Source: Porphyromonadaceae bacterium UBA7048
GTDB lineage: Bacteria; Bacteroidota; Bacteroidia; Bacteroidales; Muribaculaceae
DNA: 64,000 nt
Reading direction: 5' to 3'
NCBI GenBank assembly: GCA_002493945.1
Contig: DLAL01000085.1
Coordinates: 59,229-123,228, forward strand
Part shown: in pieces, positions 1 through 7,848 of the stretch
Layout: every line of letters starts with the position of its first letter
How positions within the stretch are numbered: position 1 is the stretch's first letter
Notes under the pieces: generated by a model
Databases searched by the model: none
What the model was told of the DNA's origin: nothing
The model's input: the letters and a program-made list of their open reading frames with translations, nothing else
Position numbers and translations under genes: made by a program

Positions 1-753
1 CACGACCGATGTTCCGAGAGCCTCGGAGTTATAGATATCGGCCATATTCATCCACTTGGGATAGCTCTGCTCGCGCCAGTCGATGAACGATGTCTCGCCC
101 TTGACCAGTCCCGAGCCGGACACTACCGTCAGGGCATCGTCATCGAGCGACTTCTTAATGACGGGATAGATATATTCGAGCCACTTGCGGTCGCCGGTGG
201 CCTTGTAGACCTCGTATGCGGCCACGGTCCATATCTCGCGGTCGGAGCTGACGGGCCATGCGCCGCCGCTGCCGGTGTCCTGGATGATGACGCCGTTGGG
301 GTTCACTTTCTTCATCAGCGATATGCGCGAGGCCTCGGGCTGAAGATATGACATCGAGAGGATGATGGAGTACGAGACGTCGCGGGTCCACACGCCGGCC
401 CACTCCTTGCCGGTGCGGAGAGTGGTGTCGGGTTCGACGGCATTGACCATCTCGTCAAGACCCATGTTGTAGATGGCCTGATGGAGCCTGTTGGGCGTGG
501 AGAGACGGGGATAGGAGCTGAGGTCATTCTTGAGCTTCCACGTATGCGAGATAGGGAAGCCGAAACCGGGCTGGGCGTAATAGTTCGACACTATTTCGGT
601 AGCCGACGGAGCTGTGGCGAAGAATTCGCCCTGTGTGATGGTGTCGCCGTGCCAGCGGTATGCATCGGTGGCGACGATGTCGGTGACAGGCGCGGCTCCG
701 GCCTGTAAAGCCGAAGCTGCCGCAGCGAGTAGAAGACAAACGGATGTTTTCAT
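1..753 (-). CDS. six-hairpin glycosidase-like secreted protein (3' part outside window)
   Basis: The reading frame is open from an ATG at 751-753 to the left edge without a stop, so only the first 251 residues are present. It starts with a signal peptide (MKTSVCLLLAAAASALQAGA). The segment with GKEWAGVWTRDVSYSII, then DTGSGGAWPVSSDREIW and YKATGDRKWLEYIYPVIKKS, is typical of bacterial (alpha/alpha)6 six-hairpin glycosidases, in which trehalase-, rhamnosidase- and GH63-like enzymes share the fold. I cannot assign a CAZy family from the N-terminus alone. It begins 34 bases after the tilS stop on the same strand and could be co-transcribed with nadE-tilS. A periplasmic glycan hydrolase is the likely role. 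Confidence 0.7.
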   Translation of the reverse strand, partial: MKTSVCLLLAAAASALQAGAAPVTDIVATDAYRWHGDTITQGEFFATAPSATEIVSNYYAQPGFGFPISHTWKLKNDLSSYPRLSTPNRLHQAIYNMGLDEMVNAVEPDTTLRTGKEWAGVWTRDVSYSIILSMSYLQPEASRISLMKKVNPNGVIIQDTGSGGAWPVSSDREIWTVAAYEVYKATGDRKWLEYIYPVIKKSLDDDALTVVSGSGLVKGETSFIDWREQSYPKWMNMADIYNSEALGTSVV

Positions 754-787
754 TGCAAGTGCTATAATGGTGATATTGATTTTTCTA

Positions 788-2140
788 TCAGTTAATGAGT
801 TCGAGTCGTATATACTGCCGGGTGCCCGGTCCGAGGGCGAAACGAGCCGAATTGCGCAGACCGGGAATCCACACGGGTTCGTCATCGCACGTAAGCAGCC
901 ACGCGGCGCGTTTCTGCGCGGCTGAATAGCGGCCTCCGGCGAAAAGGTCGCTGACCAGCTTCGACTTCACGGCGCCGAAGGGCACCATGCGGTCGCCGCG
1001 GCGGTAGTGACGGAGCTGCCAGCGGTGGGACTCATCGAGCACCGAAGCATCGAAGAACGCCGAGCGGGCGCCCGAGCGCTCAGGCCGGAAGTCGGTTATG
1101 GCATGACGGCTCACGGCTATGCGGACCGGCACTGTGATGTCATGCCGGAGATTCACCTCGAAGGTGTCGCTCTCGGTGATGTTCAGACGCGAGGCGTCGG
1201 AGATGTCGATGACACCGTGACTGAGTTCGGCCACAATCCGGCCGTCGGTCGACTGAAACGTAGCGCCGGAACGGGCGGCGCCGTCTATCATGTCGCACAC
1301 CTGCGTATATGTGAAGCTGAGTGGACGGAGGAACTCGAAGAGCAGCGTGCGAGCCTCGGGCTCGGACTGCACAAGTTCGAGCAGCCGCAGACGCGAATCT
1401 CCGTCGAAGTATGCCTTGCGCTTAGCCGCCACGGCCTCGTCGTATATGGCCGCGGCGCTCTCGAGATTCGCCACCGAACGGAGAATCGCATCGACCGCCC
1501 CGGGGAAGGCGGCGTCAAGAGCCGGGAGGATGCCGTTGCGCAGGCGGTTGCGGCGGTGAGCGTCGGATGCGTTGCTGCTGTCGGTGATGAAAGTGATACC
1601 CTGTGCTGACAGATATTCCTCTATCTCGGCCCGCGTGAAAGGCAGAAGGGGACGGACGACAGAGCCGCTGCGCGGACGCATCGACGTCAGCCCGGCTATG
1701 CCTGCGCCGCGCATGAGATTGAGCATGAAGGTCTCGGCTCGGTCCTCGCGGTGATGTCCCACGGCCACGGCCTGGGCGCAGTCGCGGTCGAGCAGATCGG
1801 CAAACCATGCGTAGCGCAGCTCGCGGCACGCCATCTCGACCGACTCGCCGGGATACGCGCGCCTGCGGGCGTCGACATCGAAGTCGCGCACATAGAGGTC
1901 AGTGTCGAGCGTGCGGCATATGTCGCGGCAGTGGAGCATGTCGCGCCGCGACTCCTCGCCCCGGAGGTGAAAGTTGCAGTGCGCCGCGCGGCAGTCGTAG
2001 CCGAGACGGAGCAGCACGGCCAGGAGCGCAACCGAGTCGGCACCGCCGCTGAGAGCCACCACTACGGGGGCCTGGCGGTGCAGGAGGCTGTGCGCGGCTA
2101 TATATGCGGCGGCGCGGCTTTCGAAGTCGGCTGTAGTCAC
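788..2140 (-). CDS. tilS: tRNA(Ile)-lysidine synthase TilS
   Basis: TilS ligates lysine to C34 of the CAU-anticodon tRNA-Ile, using ATP, so that AUA codons are read as isoleucine. The PP-loop ATP-binding motif SGGADS is at residues 31-36, followed by HCNFHLRGEES and VAVGHHREDRAETFMLNLMRGAGIAGL, all hallmarks of the family. The C-terminal half (about residues 370-450, with FAGGRYSAAQKRAAWLL and VWIPGLRNSARF) matches the TilS C-terminal substrate-recognition domain. At 450 residues it is of normal length. The start is a GTG that overlaps the nadE stop (GTGA, 2137-2140), which suggests translational coupling; no earlier in-frame start fits. Confidence 0.95.
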   Translation of the reverse strand: MTTADFESRAAAYIAAHSLLHRQAPVVVALSGGADSVALLAVLLRLGYDCRAAHCNFHLRGEESRRDMLHCRDICRTLDTDLYVRDFDVDARRRAYPGESVEMACRELRYAWFADLLDRDCAQAVAVGHHREDRAETFMLNLMRGAGIAGLTSMRPRSGSVVRPLLPFTRAEIEEYLSAQGITFITDSSNASDAHRRNRLRNGILPALDAAFPGAVDAILRSVANLESAAAIYDEAVAAKRKAYFDGDSRLRLLELVQSEPEARTLLFEFLRPLSFTYTQVCDMIDGAARSGATFQSTDGRIVAELSHGVIDISDASRLNITESDTFEVNLRHDITVPVRIAVSRHAITDFRPERSGARSAFFDASVLDESHRWQLRHYRRGDRMVPFGAVKSKLVSDLFAGGRYSAAQKRAAWLLTCDDEPVWIPGLRNSARFALGPGTRQYIRLELIN

Positions 2141-4092
2141 TCTGCGTCAGTATCGGTCAGACTGTCCGCCTCCTTGAGCCACAGCGCCGATGAGGCGTCG
2201 GAGGGCATGCGCCAGTCGCCACGGGGCGAAAGGCAGACACTGCCCACCTTCGGGCCGTCGGGCAGACATGAGCGTTTGAACTGCTGGTTGAAGAAGCGCC
2301 GGAAGAAGGTGGAGAGCCACTTCGCGATGACGGCATCGGAGTAAGCGCCGTCGAAAGCCTTGCGCGCAAGCACGAAGATGCGGCGAGGCGAAAATCCGTA
2401 GCGGAGCGTATAGTACAGAAAGAAGTCGTGCAGCTCGTACGGGCCCACGAGGTCTTCGGTCTTCTGCTTTATGGTTCCGTCAGGCTCGGCCGGTATGAGT
2501 TCGGGACTGATGGGGGTGTCGACGATGTCGAGGAGGGCGCGCTTCTCGTCGGGGTCGGAGGTCTGCGAGGCAAAGTACTTGGTGAGATGGCGCACGAGCG
2601 TCTTGGGGACACCGGCGTTGACGCCGTACATCGACATATGGTCGCCGTTATATGTGGCCCAGCCGAGAGCCAGCTCTGAGAGGTCGCCCGTGCCGAGCAC
2701 CATGCCGCCCGACTGGTTGGCTATGTCCATGAGCAGGAGCGTGCGCTGACGCGCCTGACTGTTCTCGTACGTGACGTCGTGGACCGACGGGTCGTGGCCG
2801 ATATCCTGAAAATGGAGGTTTACGGCCGGAACGATGGATATCTCTCGCATGGCTACGCCGAGGGCCTTCATGAGCGTGACGGCGTTGTCGTGCGTACGGT
2901 CGGTCGTGCCGAATCCCGGCATAGTCACGCCGACGATGCCGCTGCGGTCGAGCTGCAGACGGTCGAACGCACGGGTGGCCACAAGGAGCGCCAGCGTGGA
3001 GTCAAGGCCGCCGGAGATGCCGATGACCAGACACTTGCATCCCGTTGCCGACAGACGCTGCGCCAGGCCGGCCACCTGTATGTTGATGATTTCCTCGCAG
3101 CGCTCCTGAAGGTCGCTGTCGCCCGAGGGGACGAAGGGATGAGGGTCGACGCTGCGCATCAGACCGTCGGTCTGAGGGCGACGGTCCTCGCCGCCGTGTA
3201 CCGGCGAGACGAAGACTTCCGCCTCGCAGCGGCGCGCCGAGTCGGCAAACGAGCCATTGTGGATGCGGTCGCGGCGTATGGCCTCTACGTCGACGTCGGC
3301 CACCGTCAGCTGATTGCCTGACTGCCAGCGGCGGTTGCAGGCAAGCATACGGCCGTTCTCGGCCACGAAAAGTTTGCCGTCGAACACAAGGTCGGTCGAC
3401 GACTCGCCGAATCCGGCCGACGCATAGGCGTAGGCGCAGATGCAGCGTGCCGACTGGCTCCCGACAAGCGACTTGAGATAAGCGTACTTGCCGATGATGT
3501 CATCACTGGCCGACAGATTGAGGATGAGCTCGGCGCCGCCGAGAGCGAGCGCCGTACTCGGCGGACACGGCGTCCAGAGGTCCTCACAGATTTCGACACC
3601 GACCTTGACACCGTTGAAGTCGAATATCTGATTCTGACCGAAGGGGATATCCCAGTCCTCGAATCCGCTCACAGTCTCGACATCTGCCGGAGCCGGAGCG
3701 AACCAGCGCTTCTCGTAGAACTCGTTGTAGTTCGGAATGAACGTCTTCGGGACTATGCCCTGCACGGCACCTCCGGCGCATATAAAGGCGCAGTTGTACA
3801 GCGCCCCGGCCGACACGAAGGGAGCACCGACAGCCACAAACATTCCGCCGCAGCGGGCGGTGTGCGCAGCAATCCCGAGCACAGCCTGCCGCGCGGCGTC
3901 AAGCAGTGTCGATGAGTGGAAGAGGTCGGCGCAGGTGTAGGCCGTCACGCACATTTCCGGGAAAACGAGCACGTCGGCGCCCCGGGCATAAGCGCGGTCG
4001 ATAAGTTCGATGATATTGCGGGTATTGGCATCTACGTCGGCCACCCTTACAGCCGGCGAAGCGCATGCTACCCTGAGAAATCCGTCGGTCAT
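2137..4092 (-). CDS. nadE: glutamine-dependent NAD+ synthetase
   Basis: This enzyme makes NAD+ from deamido-NAD+, ATP and glutamine-derived ammonia. The N-terminal nitrilase-type glutaminase domain shows the Glu-Lys-Cys triad (FPEMCVTAYTC near residue 46, VPKTFIPNYNEFYEKRWF, GVEICEDLW). The C-terminal synthetase domain carries the PP-loop GISGGLDSTLALL and the motif LVLGTGDLSELALGWATYNGDHMSMYGVNAGVPKTLV, seen here as GMVLGTGDLSELALGW. The length of 651 residues fits the two-domain form. It is the first gene of a nadE-tilS pair. The terminator hairpin of the ribosomal protein operon lies between its start and the DUF4295 stop. Confidence 0.96.
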   Translation of the reverse strand: MTDGFLRVACASPAVRVADVDANTRNIIELIDRAYARGADVLVFPEMCVTAYTCADLFHSSTLLDAARQAVLGIAAHTARCGGMFVAVGAPFVSAGALYNCAFICAGGAVQGIVPKTFIPNYNEFYEKRWFAPAPADVETVSGFEDWDIPFGQNQIFDFNGVKVGVEICEDLWTPCPPSTALALGGAELILNLSASDDIIGKYAYLKSLVGSQSARCICAYAYASAGFGESSTDLVFDGKLFVAENGRMLACNRRWQSGNQLTVADVDVEAIRRDRIHNGSFADSARRCEAEVFVSPVHGGEDRRPQTDGLMRSVDPHPFVPSGDSDLQERCEEIINIQVAGLAQRLSATGCKCLVIGISGGLDSTLALLVATRAFDRLQLDRSGIVGVTMPGFGTTDRTHDNAVTLMKALGVAMREISIVPAVNLHFQDIGHDPSVHDVTYENSQARQRTLLLMDIANQSGGMVLGTGDLSELALGWATYNGDHMSMYGVNAGVPKTLVRHLTKYFASQTSDPDEKRALLDIVDTPISPELIPAEPDGTIKQKTEDLVGPYELHDFFLYYTLRYGFSPRRIFVLARKAFDGAYSDAVIAKWLSTFFRRFFNQQFKRSCLPDGPKVGSVCLSPRGDWRMPSDASSALWLKEADSLTDTDAE

Positions 4093-4112
4093 AATAGTTT
4101 AAAAACAATTAA

Positions 4113-4151
4113 GGCAGGTACGCCTTGAGTCAAGCAACAAGGAGTCCTGCC
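4113..4151 (-). terminator. terminator of the rpmB-rpmG-DUF4295 operon
   Basis: The outer stem is GGCAGG/CCTGCC (4113-4118 with 4146-4151) and the inner stem is CCTTG/CAAGG. On the minus strand it is followed by TTAATTGTTTTT. It lies between the DUF4295 stop (4187) and the nadE start (4092), as expected for a Rho-independent terminator. Confidence 0.6.
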
Positions 4152-4186
4152 ATTTTATGTTTGAACTGAAAAAGGTACGTCCTGAT

Positions 4187-4336
4187 TTATTTGAGAGCGT
4201 CTTTAACAGCGTCGTTGGGCACCATCTGTTCCTGGAAGGTATAAGCACCGGTCTTGGGAGATTTCACCATACGGATAACCTTGCTGTAGGTGCGGCCTTC
4301 GCCTTTCTGGAGGCTTGCTACGGTTTTCTTTGCCAT
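4187..4336 (-). CDS. DUF4295 small basic protein (Bacteroidota ribosome-associated)
   Basis: This is a 49-residue basic protein beginning MAKKTVASLQKGEGRTYSKV and ending VPNDAVKDALK. It is recognisable as the DUF4295 family, which is confined to Bacteroidota and always found just downstream of rpmB and rpmG. I recall cryo-EM of a Bacteroidota ribosome assigning a lineage-specific large-subunit protein (named bL38) to this family; that link is from memory and should be checked. The start is the ATG at 4334-4336, nine bases after the rpmG stop, and the frame runs to a TAA at 4187. It probably belongs to the rpmB-rpmG transcript. Confidence 0.88.
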   Translation of the reverse strand: MAKKTVASLQKGEGRTYSKVIRMVKSPKTGAYTFQEQMVPNDAVKDALK

Positions 4337-4345
4337 ATCTGGAGA

Positions 4346-4534
4346 TTATTTAATTTCTTTGTGAATGGTCATGCGCTTAAGAATGGGGTTGTATTTCTTA
4401 AGTTCGAGACGTTCGGTAGTGTTCTTGCGGTTCTTGGTGGTGATATAGCGGCTTGTGCCGGGCATGCCGCTGGCTTTATGTTCGGTACATTCGAGAATCA
4501 CCTGTACGCGGTTGCCTTTTGCTTTCTTTGCCAT
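4346..4534 (-). CDS. rpmG: 50S ribosomal protein bL33
   Basis: A 62-residue large-subunit protein. The sequence MAKKAKGNRVQVILECTEH, followed by GTSRYITTKNRKNTTERLELKKYNPILKRMTIHKEIK, is the bL33 pattern. It lacks the zinc-binding Cys pairs of C+ paralogues: only one Cys remains (LECTEH). It lies between rpmB (31 bases upstream) and the DUF4295 gene (9 bases downstream) in the order conserved across Bacteroidota. Confidence 0.97.
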   Translation of the reverse strand: MAKKAKGNRVQVILECTEHKASGMPGTSRYITTKNRKNTTERLELKKYNPILKRMTIHKEIK

Positions 4535-4565
4535 TGTTTCGTCTGATTAAATGCGTGGGAGGGAA

Positions 4566-4829
4566 TTAGAAACCAACGGGTTTGATGTCCGATGCCTGGA
4601 GGAAACCCTTTTCGTATGCCTGCGTCATAGCAGCGTTGAGGCCGAGCTTGTTGATTGTGCGGAGGCCGGCTGCCGAGATAGTGAGAGAAATCCACATATC
4701 CTGTTCTACCCAGTAGAACTTCTTAGTGAAGAGGTTGACGTTGAATTTGCGTTTGGTACGGCGCTTCGAGTGCGAAACGTTATTACCCACCATCGCTTTT
4801 TTGCCGGTGATTTGACAAATCTTTGACAT
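4566..4829 (-). CDS. rpmB: 50S ribosomal protein bL28
   Basis: An 87-residue large-subunit protein. MSKICQITGKKAMVGNNVSHSKRRTKR is the signature N-terminus of bL28, and the C-terminal ISAAGLRTINKLG matches the family. It is the first gene of the rpmB-rpmG-DUF4295 operon and sits about 130 bases downstream of a good Bacteroidota promoter (4963-4993). Confidence 0.98.
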   Translation of the reverse strand: MSKICQITGKKAMVGNNVSHSKRRTKRKFNVNLFTKKFYWVEQDMWISLTISAAGLRTINKLGLNAAMTQAYEKGFLQASDIKPVGF

Positions 4830-4962
4830 GGCTTTTACTGGTTTATCGTTCTTATATATACTTCTTTATTAAACAGGAATCAGTGGCCGGCATCACAGTT
4901 CTCATATCACGACAGGGTGCATCTTTCCCTACGCTTTTAAGGATGTGCCACAATTCAGCGTG

Positions 4963-4993
4963 CAAAGTAACGAAATTTTTTTGACATGACAAA
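4963..4993 (-). promoter_or_regulatory. promoter of rpmB operon
   Basis: On the minus strand TTTG (4990-4993) is separated by 19 bases from TTACTTTG (4963-4970), close to the Bacteroidota sigma-ABfr consensus TTTG-N19-21-TAnnTTTG. The 4830-5027 gap holds only this promoter and an untranslated leader of about 130 bases; no ORF is seen in it. Confidence 0.65.
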
Positions 4994-5027
4994 ATATTTT
5001 CGCACCTTTTTAGGATAAAAATCAGTG

Positions 5028-6281
5028 TTAACGGTCTATGGGGCAATATCTGCCGACGGAGACTGCCGAGATTGTGCGGCCGCGCCATTCGATTGTCTCG
5101 TCATGCGAGCCTGTGACGATGACAAGATTGTCACACCGGAGTTCGCCGGCAGCTTCGGCGAGGGCGTCAAGTTCACGCTTACGTGTCTTGGGCGATGACA
5201 TATCGTAGCACACCTGTACGAGCTGCTCGACTTTCACACCATTGCGCGTGACGAAATCAATCTCCCTGTCATTGCGAGTGCGGTAGTAGAAAAGAGTTTT
5301 GCCGGGCGTATAACCGCGGCGCATGAGTTCGACAAAAATCTGATTCTCAAGAAGCCGTCCGAGGTTCTCGCTGAGATTGAACGCGGCCCCCTGCACGAAC
5401 CCGTTGTCAACCACATAAACCTTTTTAGGAGCTTTAGCCATCAGTTTCAGCTTATTGTTGAACCGGGGCAGGTAGAAGAACAGATACGGTTCGCTGAGAT
5501 AGCCGCAGAATTTCTTTGTTGTCGCCACGCTCGACAGACCAAGGTCTCCGGCCAGGTCATTGACCGAGACGGGATTGCAGAAATCCGAAAGCAGGTATGA
5601 CGCGAGATTATACAAATCCGACGTATTCCTGACTTTATGACGCCGCGCGACGTCTTTCAGAAGTATCGAATCAAAGAGTGTGGACAGATAGTTCCTGGTG
5701 ATGCTCCTCGACCGGATGGTCTCCGGATAGCCGCCATTGCGCATATAGTCGTCAGTCAGGGCTTCGGTCCGGGCTGCCTCCTCTTCACGGTCACTGCCGG
5801 CATTGCGCCAGCACAAAGTCTCTCCGAGACTGAACGGCAGCATCTCTATCTGAAGGTAGCGCCCGGTGAGCACCGTGGCCATCTCACTGCTGAGCATACG
5901 GGCGTTGCTCCCGGTGATGACAAGATTCTTTCCGCGGCGATACAGCTTGCTCACCCACAGGTCCCATTCCGGAAGATTCTGTATTTCGTCAAGCAGCATA
6001 TATTCATACCCGGGATAGACCTCGTCGAGAGTAGCCATGACGAGGTCTTCATTCCACTTTTCGAGCAACTCGCTGTCATCAAAATTCAGATAGGCGAAGT
6101 TCTTTCCCTGCAGCATCAGAAGAGCGAACACCGACTTGCCTACCCTTCGCGGTCCGGTGATAAGTTTGATGAGAGGATTGCACAGCAGCGAGTCCGCGTC
6201 ATATCTCGTATGCCGCTGCTGATAGGAGTGTCCCATGAGTTCATCGCGCTCGGCCCGCTGGTTGAAGATAGTCGTTTTCAT
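5028..6281 (-). CDS. AAA ATPase with C-terminal DUF4143
   Basis: A 417-residue P-loop ATPase of the AAA_14/DUF4143 type. Walker A is GPRRVGKS (residues 43-50), Walker B is YMLLDEIQ, and the sensor-like ITGSNARML follows. The C-terminal half (FYYRTRNDREIDFVTRNG) is the DUF4143 segment, whose E-x-D-F pattern resembles a PD-(D/E)XK nuclease core. Proteins of this family occur in many copies in Bacteroidales; their role is not established, and nucleic-acid or toxin-related functions have been suggested. It stands alone, with its own promoter box and an operator-like inverted repeat upstream. Confidence is high for the family and low for any function. Confidence 0.88.
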   Translation of the reverse strand: MKTTIFNQRAERDELMGHSYQQRHTRYDADSLLCNPLIKLITGPRRVGKSVFALLMLQGKNFAYLNFDDSELLEKWNEDLVMATLDEVYPGYEYMLLDEIQNLPEWDLWVSKLYRRGKNLVITGSNARMLSSEMATVLTGRYLQIEMLPFSLGETLCWRNAGSDREEEAARTEALTDDYMRNGGYPETIRSRSITRNYLSTLFDSILLKDVARRHKVRNTSDLYNLASYLLSDFCNPVSVNDLAGDLGLSSVATTKKFCGYLSEPYLFFYLPRFNNKLKLMAKAPKKVYVVDNGFVQGAAFNLSENLGRLLENQIFVELMRRGYTPGKTLFYYRTRNDREIDFVTRNGVKVEQLVQVCYDMSSPKTRKRELDALAEAAGELRCDNLVIVTGSHDETIEWRGRTISAVSVGRYCPIDR

Positions 6282-6304
6282 TTTTTCAGTCTCTGTTCAG
6301 AGTA

Positions 6305-6312
6305 CAAATATA
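6305..6312 (-). promoter_or_regulatory. -7 promoter box of the DUF4143 ATPase gene
   Basis: TATATTTG on the minus strand, 24 bases before the ATG at 6281, is an exact TAnnTTTG match. Its -33 region falls inside the ATTCAATA repeats listed separately. Confidence 0.55.
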
Positions 6313-6321
6313 GCGGTTTTT

Positions 6322-6374
6322 ATTCAATAAAAACACTGTATTGAATAAAATCGGTACTTTTTTATTCAATACAG
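6322..6374. repeat. operator-like inverted repeats ATTCAATA
   Basis: ATTCAATA occurs at 6322-6329 and 6364-6371, and its reverse complement TATTGAAT occurs at 6339-6346. The last two lie within a perfect 15-bp inverted repeat (6336-6350 with 6360-6374, spacer of 9). The first copy overlaps the expected -33 position of the ATPase promoter. The layout suggests a repressor site, possibly autoregulation. The palindrome also lies just past the 3' end of the MBL hydrolase gene (6401), so it may serve as its terminator: on the minus strand it is followed by further A/T-rich sequence. Confidence 0.5.
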
Positions 6375-6400
6375 CGTGTGAAATGAATATTTTCGGGCTT

Positions 6401-7054
6401 TCAGCGGACGTAGGGATTGGCCGCTTTCTCGCGTGCCACGGTCGTGCCCGGGCCGTGGCCGGGGAGCAGCTGAGTGTCGTCGGGAAGGGTGAGGACTTTG
6501 GCGCGCAGGGCCGCCACGAGCTGTGCGTGGTTGCCGCCGGGAAGGTCAGTGCGGCCTATCGAGCCGCTGAATATCGAGTCGCCCGTGAAGGCGAAGCTGC
6601 CTTCGGCGCAATACAGGACTATGCCGCCGGGCGAATGGCCGGGCACACTGATGACGCGGAGATGGCAGTTGCTGTCGAGCGTCACCGTATCGCCGTCACG
6701 GAGGGGCACGTCGATGACGACGGGCGACGGCTCGGCGTCAAGCGGCATCCCGAACATGCGCGCTTGCTGTGCCACGGCGTCGCCAAGGGGCTTCTCAGCA
6801 AGGTCGGCGGCAAGCGTCACACCGTAGCGGCTGCGCACCCAGTCGGCGCCTATGCAGTGGTCGACGTGCAGATGCGTATTGACTATCTGACGGATTTTCA
6901 GATGATTGTCCGTGACGAATCGGTCGAAGAGCTGCTGCTCGGCCACGGTGACCATGCCGGGGTCGACAACGAGTGCGTCGAGCGTGTCCGTGTCATAGAG
7001 GAGATAGGTGTTCTCACCGAAGTCATTGAATGCGAAAACTCTGATTTTCAACAT
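6401..7054 (-). CDS. MBL-fold (glyoxalase II-like) hydrolase
   Basis: A 217-residue metallo-beta-lactamase fold enzyme. The metal-binding signature THLHVDH gives His61, His63, Asp65 and His66, followed by VPGHSPGG, FTGDSIFSGSIGRTDLPGG and LLPGHGPGTT, which supply the remaining ligands. This arrangement is that of the hydroxyacylglutathione hydrolase-like/YcbL group of cytosolic thioester hydrolases. There is no signal peptide. It follows rsmG on the same strand after 14 bases, so the two are probably co-transcribed. The exact substrate cannot be told from sequence. Confidence 0.9.
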   Translation of the reverse strand: MLKIRVFAFNDFGENTYLLYDTDTLDALVVDPGMVTVAEQQLFDRFVTDNHLKIRQIVNTHLHVDHCIGADWVRSRYGVTLAADLAEKPLGDAVAQQARMFGMPLDAEPSPVVIDVPLRDGDTVTLDSNCHLRVISVPGHSPGGIVLYCAEGSFAFTGDSIFSGSIGRTDLPGGNHAQLVAALRAKVLTLPDDTQLLPGHGPGTTVAREKAANPYVR

Positions 7055-7068
7055 ATCGCTTAAACAGT

Positions 7069-7728
7069 TTATCTTTTAACAAACGGTACGTATACCACCT
7101 TCTTGGTGTCGAAGAACGGTTCGCTGAAGAAATCCGTGACCGGAATCTCCACCACGGGACGGCGCACGGCGGCTATCTCTTCGGTCAGGTCGCCCCCTTT
7201 GAGGCATACGAGTCCCGGGCCGTAGCGGTTAGGCCGCGGAGATGCGGTGTCGATATTGCGGCTGCAAGCCTTGACGAGTCCGTCAAGAGGCATGACGGCG
7301 CGGCTCACCACATAGTCAAAGCGCGCGTGGCACTCGCCCGAGTCGCCGTGCTGGAAAGTCACGTTGGTGAGTCCGACGGCTTCGGCGATGCTCTGCGCCA
7401 CCTTTATCTTCTTGCCGATACGGTCAATGAGATGGAATCGGCACTGAGGATACATGATGGCCAGCGGTATGCCGGGGAATCCGCCTCCGCATCCGAGGTC
7501 CATCAGCGAGGTGCCGTCGGCAAGCGGCCCGAAGAACGCCGCCAGAGCCAGCGAGTGGAGCACGTGGCGGCAGTAGATGTTGTCGGTGTCGGCGCGCGAT
7601 ATGACGTTGATCTTCGCGTTCCAGTCGCGGTAGAGGTCGCCGAGAGCGGCAAAAGCCTCACGGGCCTGCGGCTCAAGACTGTCGAAATATCGGGTGACCA
7701 GGTCAACGCTGTCGGTGTTACGTTCCAT
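7069..7728 (-). CDS. rsmG: 16S rRNA (guanine-N7)-methyltransferase RsmG
   Basis: RsmG (GidB) methylates G527 of 16S rRNA with S-adenosylmethionine. The SAM-binding motif LMDLGCGGGFPGIPLAI, the downstream HLIDRIGKKIKVAQ and the family-typical FDYVVSRAVMPLDGLV are present. A longer frame opens at 7782, but I chose the ATG at 7726-7728 (MERNTDSVDLV, 219 residues). The promoter TTTG-N20-TACTTTTG at 7780-7811 would put transcription start at about 7774, inside the longer version. The 18 extra residues also do not look like family sequence. Confidence 0.94.
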   Translation of the reverse strand: MERNTDSVDLVTRYFDSLEPQAREAFAALGDLYRDWNAKINVISRADTDNIYCRHVLHSLALAAFFGPLADGTSLMDLGCGGGFPGIPLAIMYPQCRFHLIDRIGKKIKVAQSIAEAVGLTNVTFQHGDSGECHARFDYVVSRAVMPLDGLVKACSRNIDTASPRPNRYGPGLVCLKGGDLTEEIAAVRRPVVEIPVTDFFSEPFFDTKKVVYVPFVKR

Positions 7729-7779
7729 ATGTGTGAAAACAAACGATGGCTGAATATGTTGAGATAATATATGAGAATG

Positions 7780-7811
7780 CAAAAGTACGGAATTTTACTT
7801 GCCATATCAAA
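7780..7811 (-). promoter_or_regulatory. promoter of rsmG
   Basis: On the minus strand TTTG (7808-7811), a 20-base spacer and TACTTTTG (7780-7787) match the Bacteroidota consensus exactly. It overlaps the divergent promoter of the S1-domain gene and decides the rsmG start in favour of 7728. Confidence 0.7.
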
Positions 7812-7828
7812 TAAAACGCCTTACTTTG
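7798..7828 (+). promoter_or_regulatory. promoter of the CvfB-like gene
   Basis: CTTG (7798-7801), a 19-base spacer and TTACTTTG (7821-7828), each one base off the consensus. The start codon follows at 7849, giving a leader of about 15 bases. Confidence 0.55.
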
Positions 7829-7848
7829 CAGATTGAAATATCAGCGAA

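Noticed and set aside
7729..7782. N-terminal extension of RsmG to 7782
   Set aside because: The exact promoter at 7780-7811 would start transcription downstream of that ATG.
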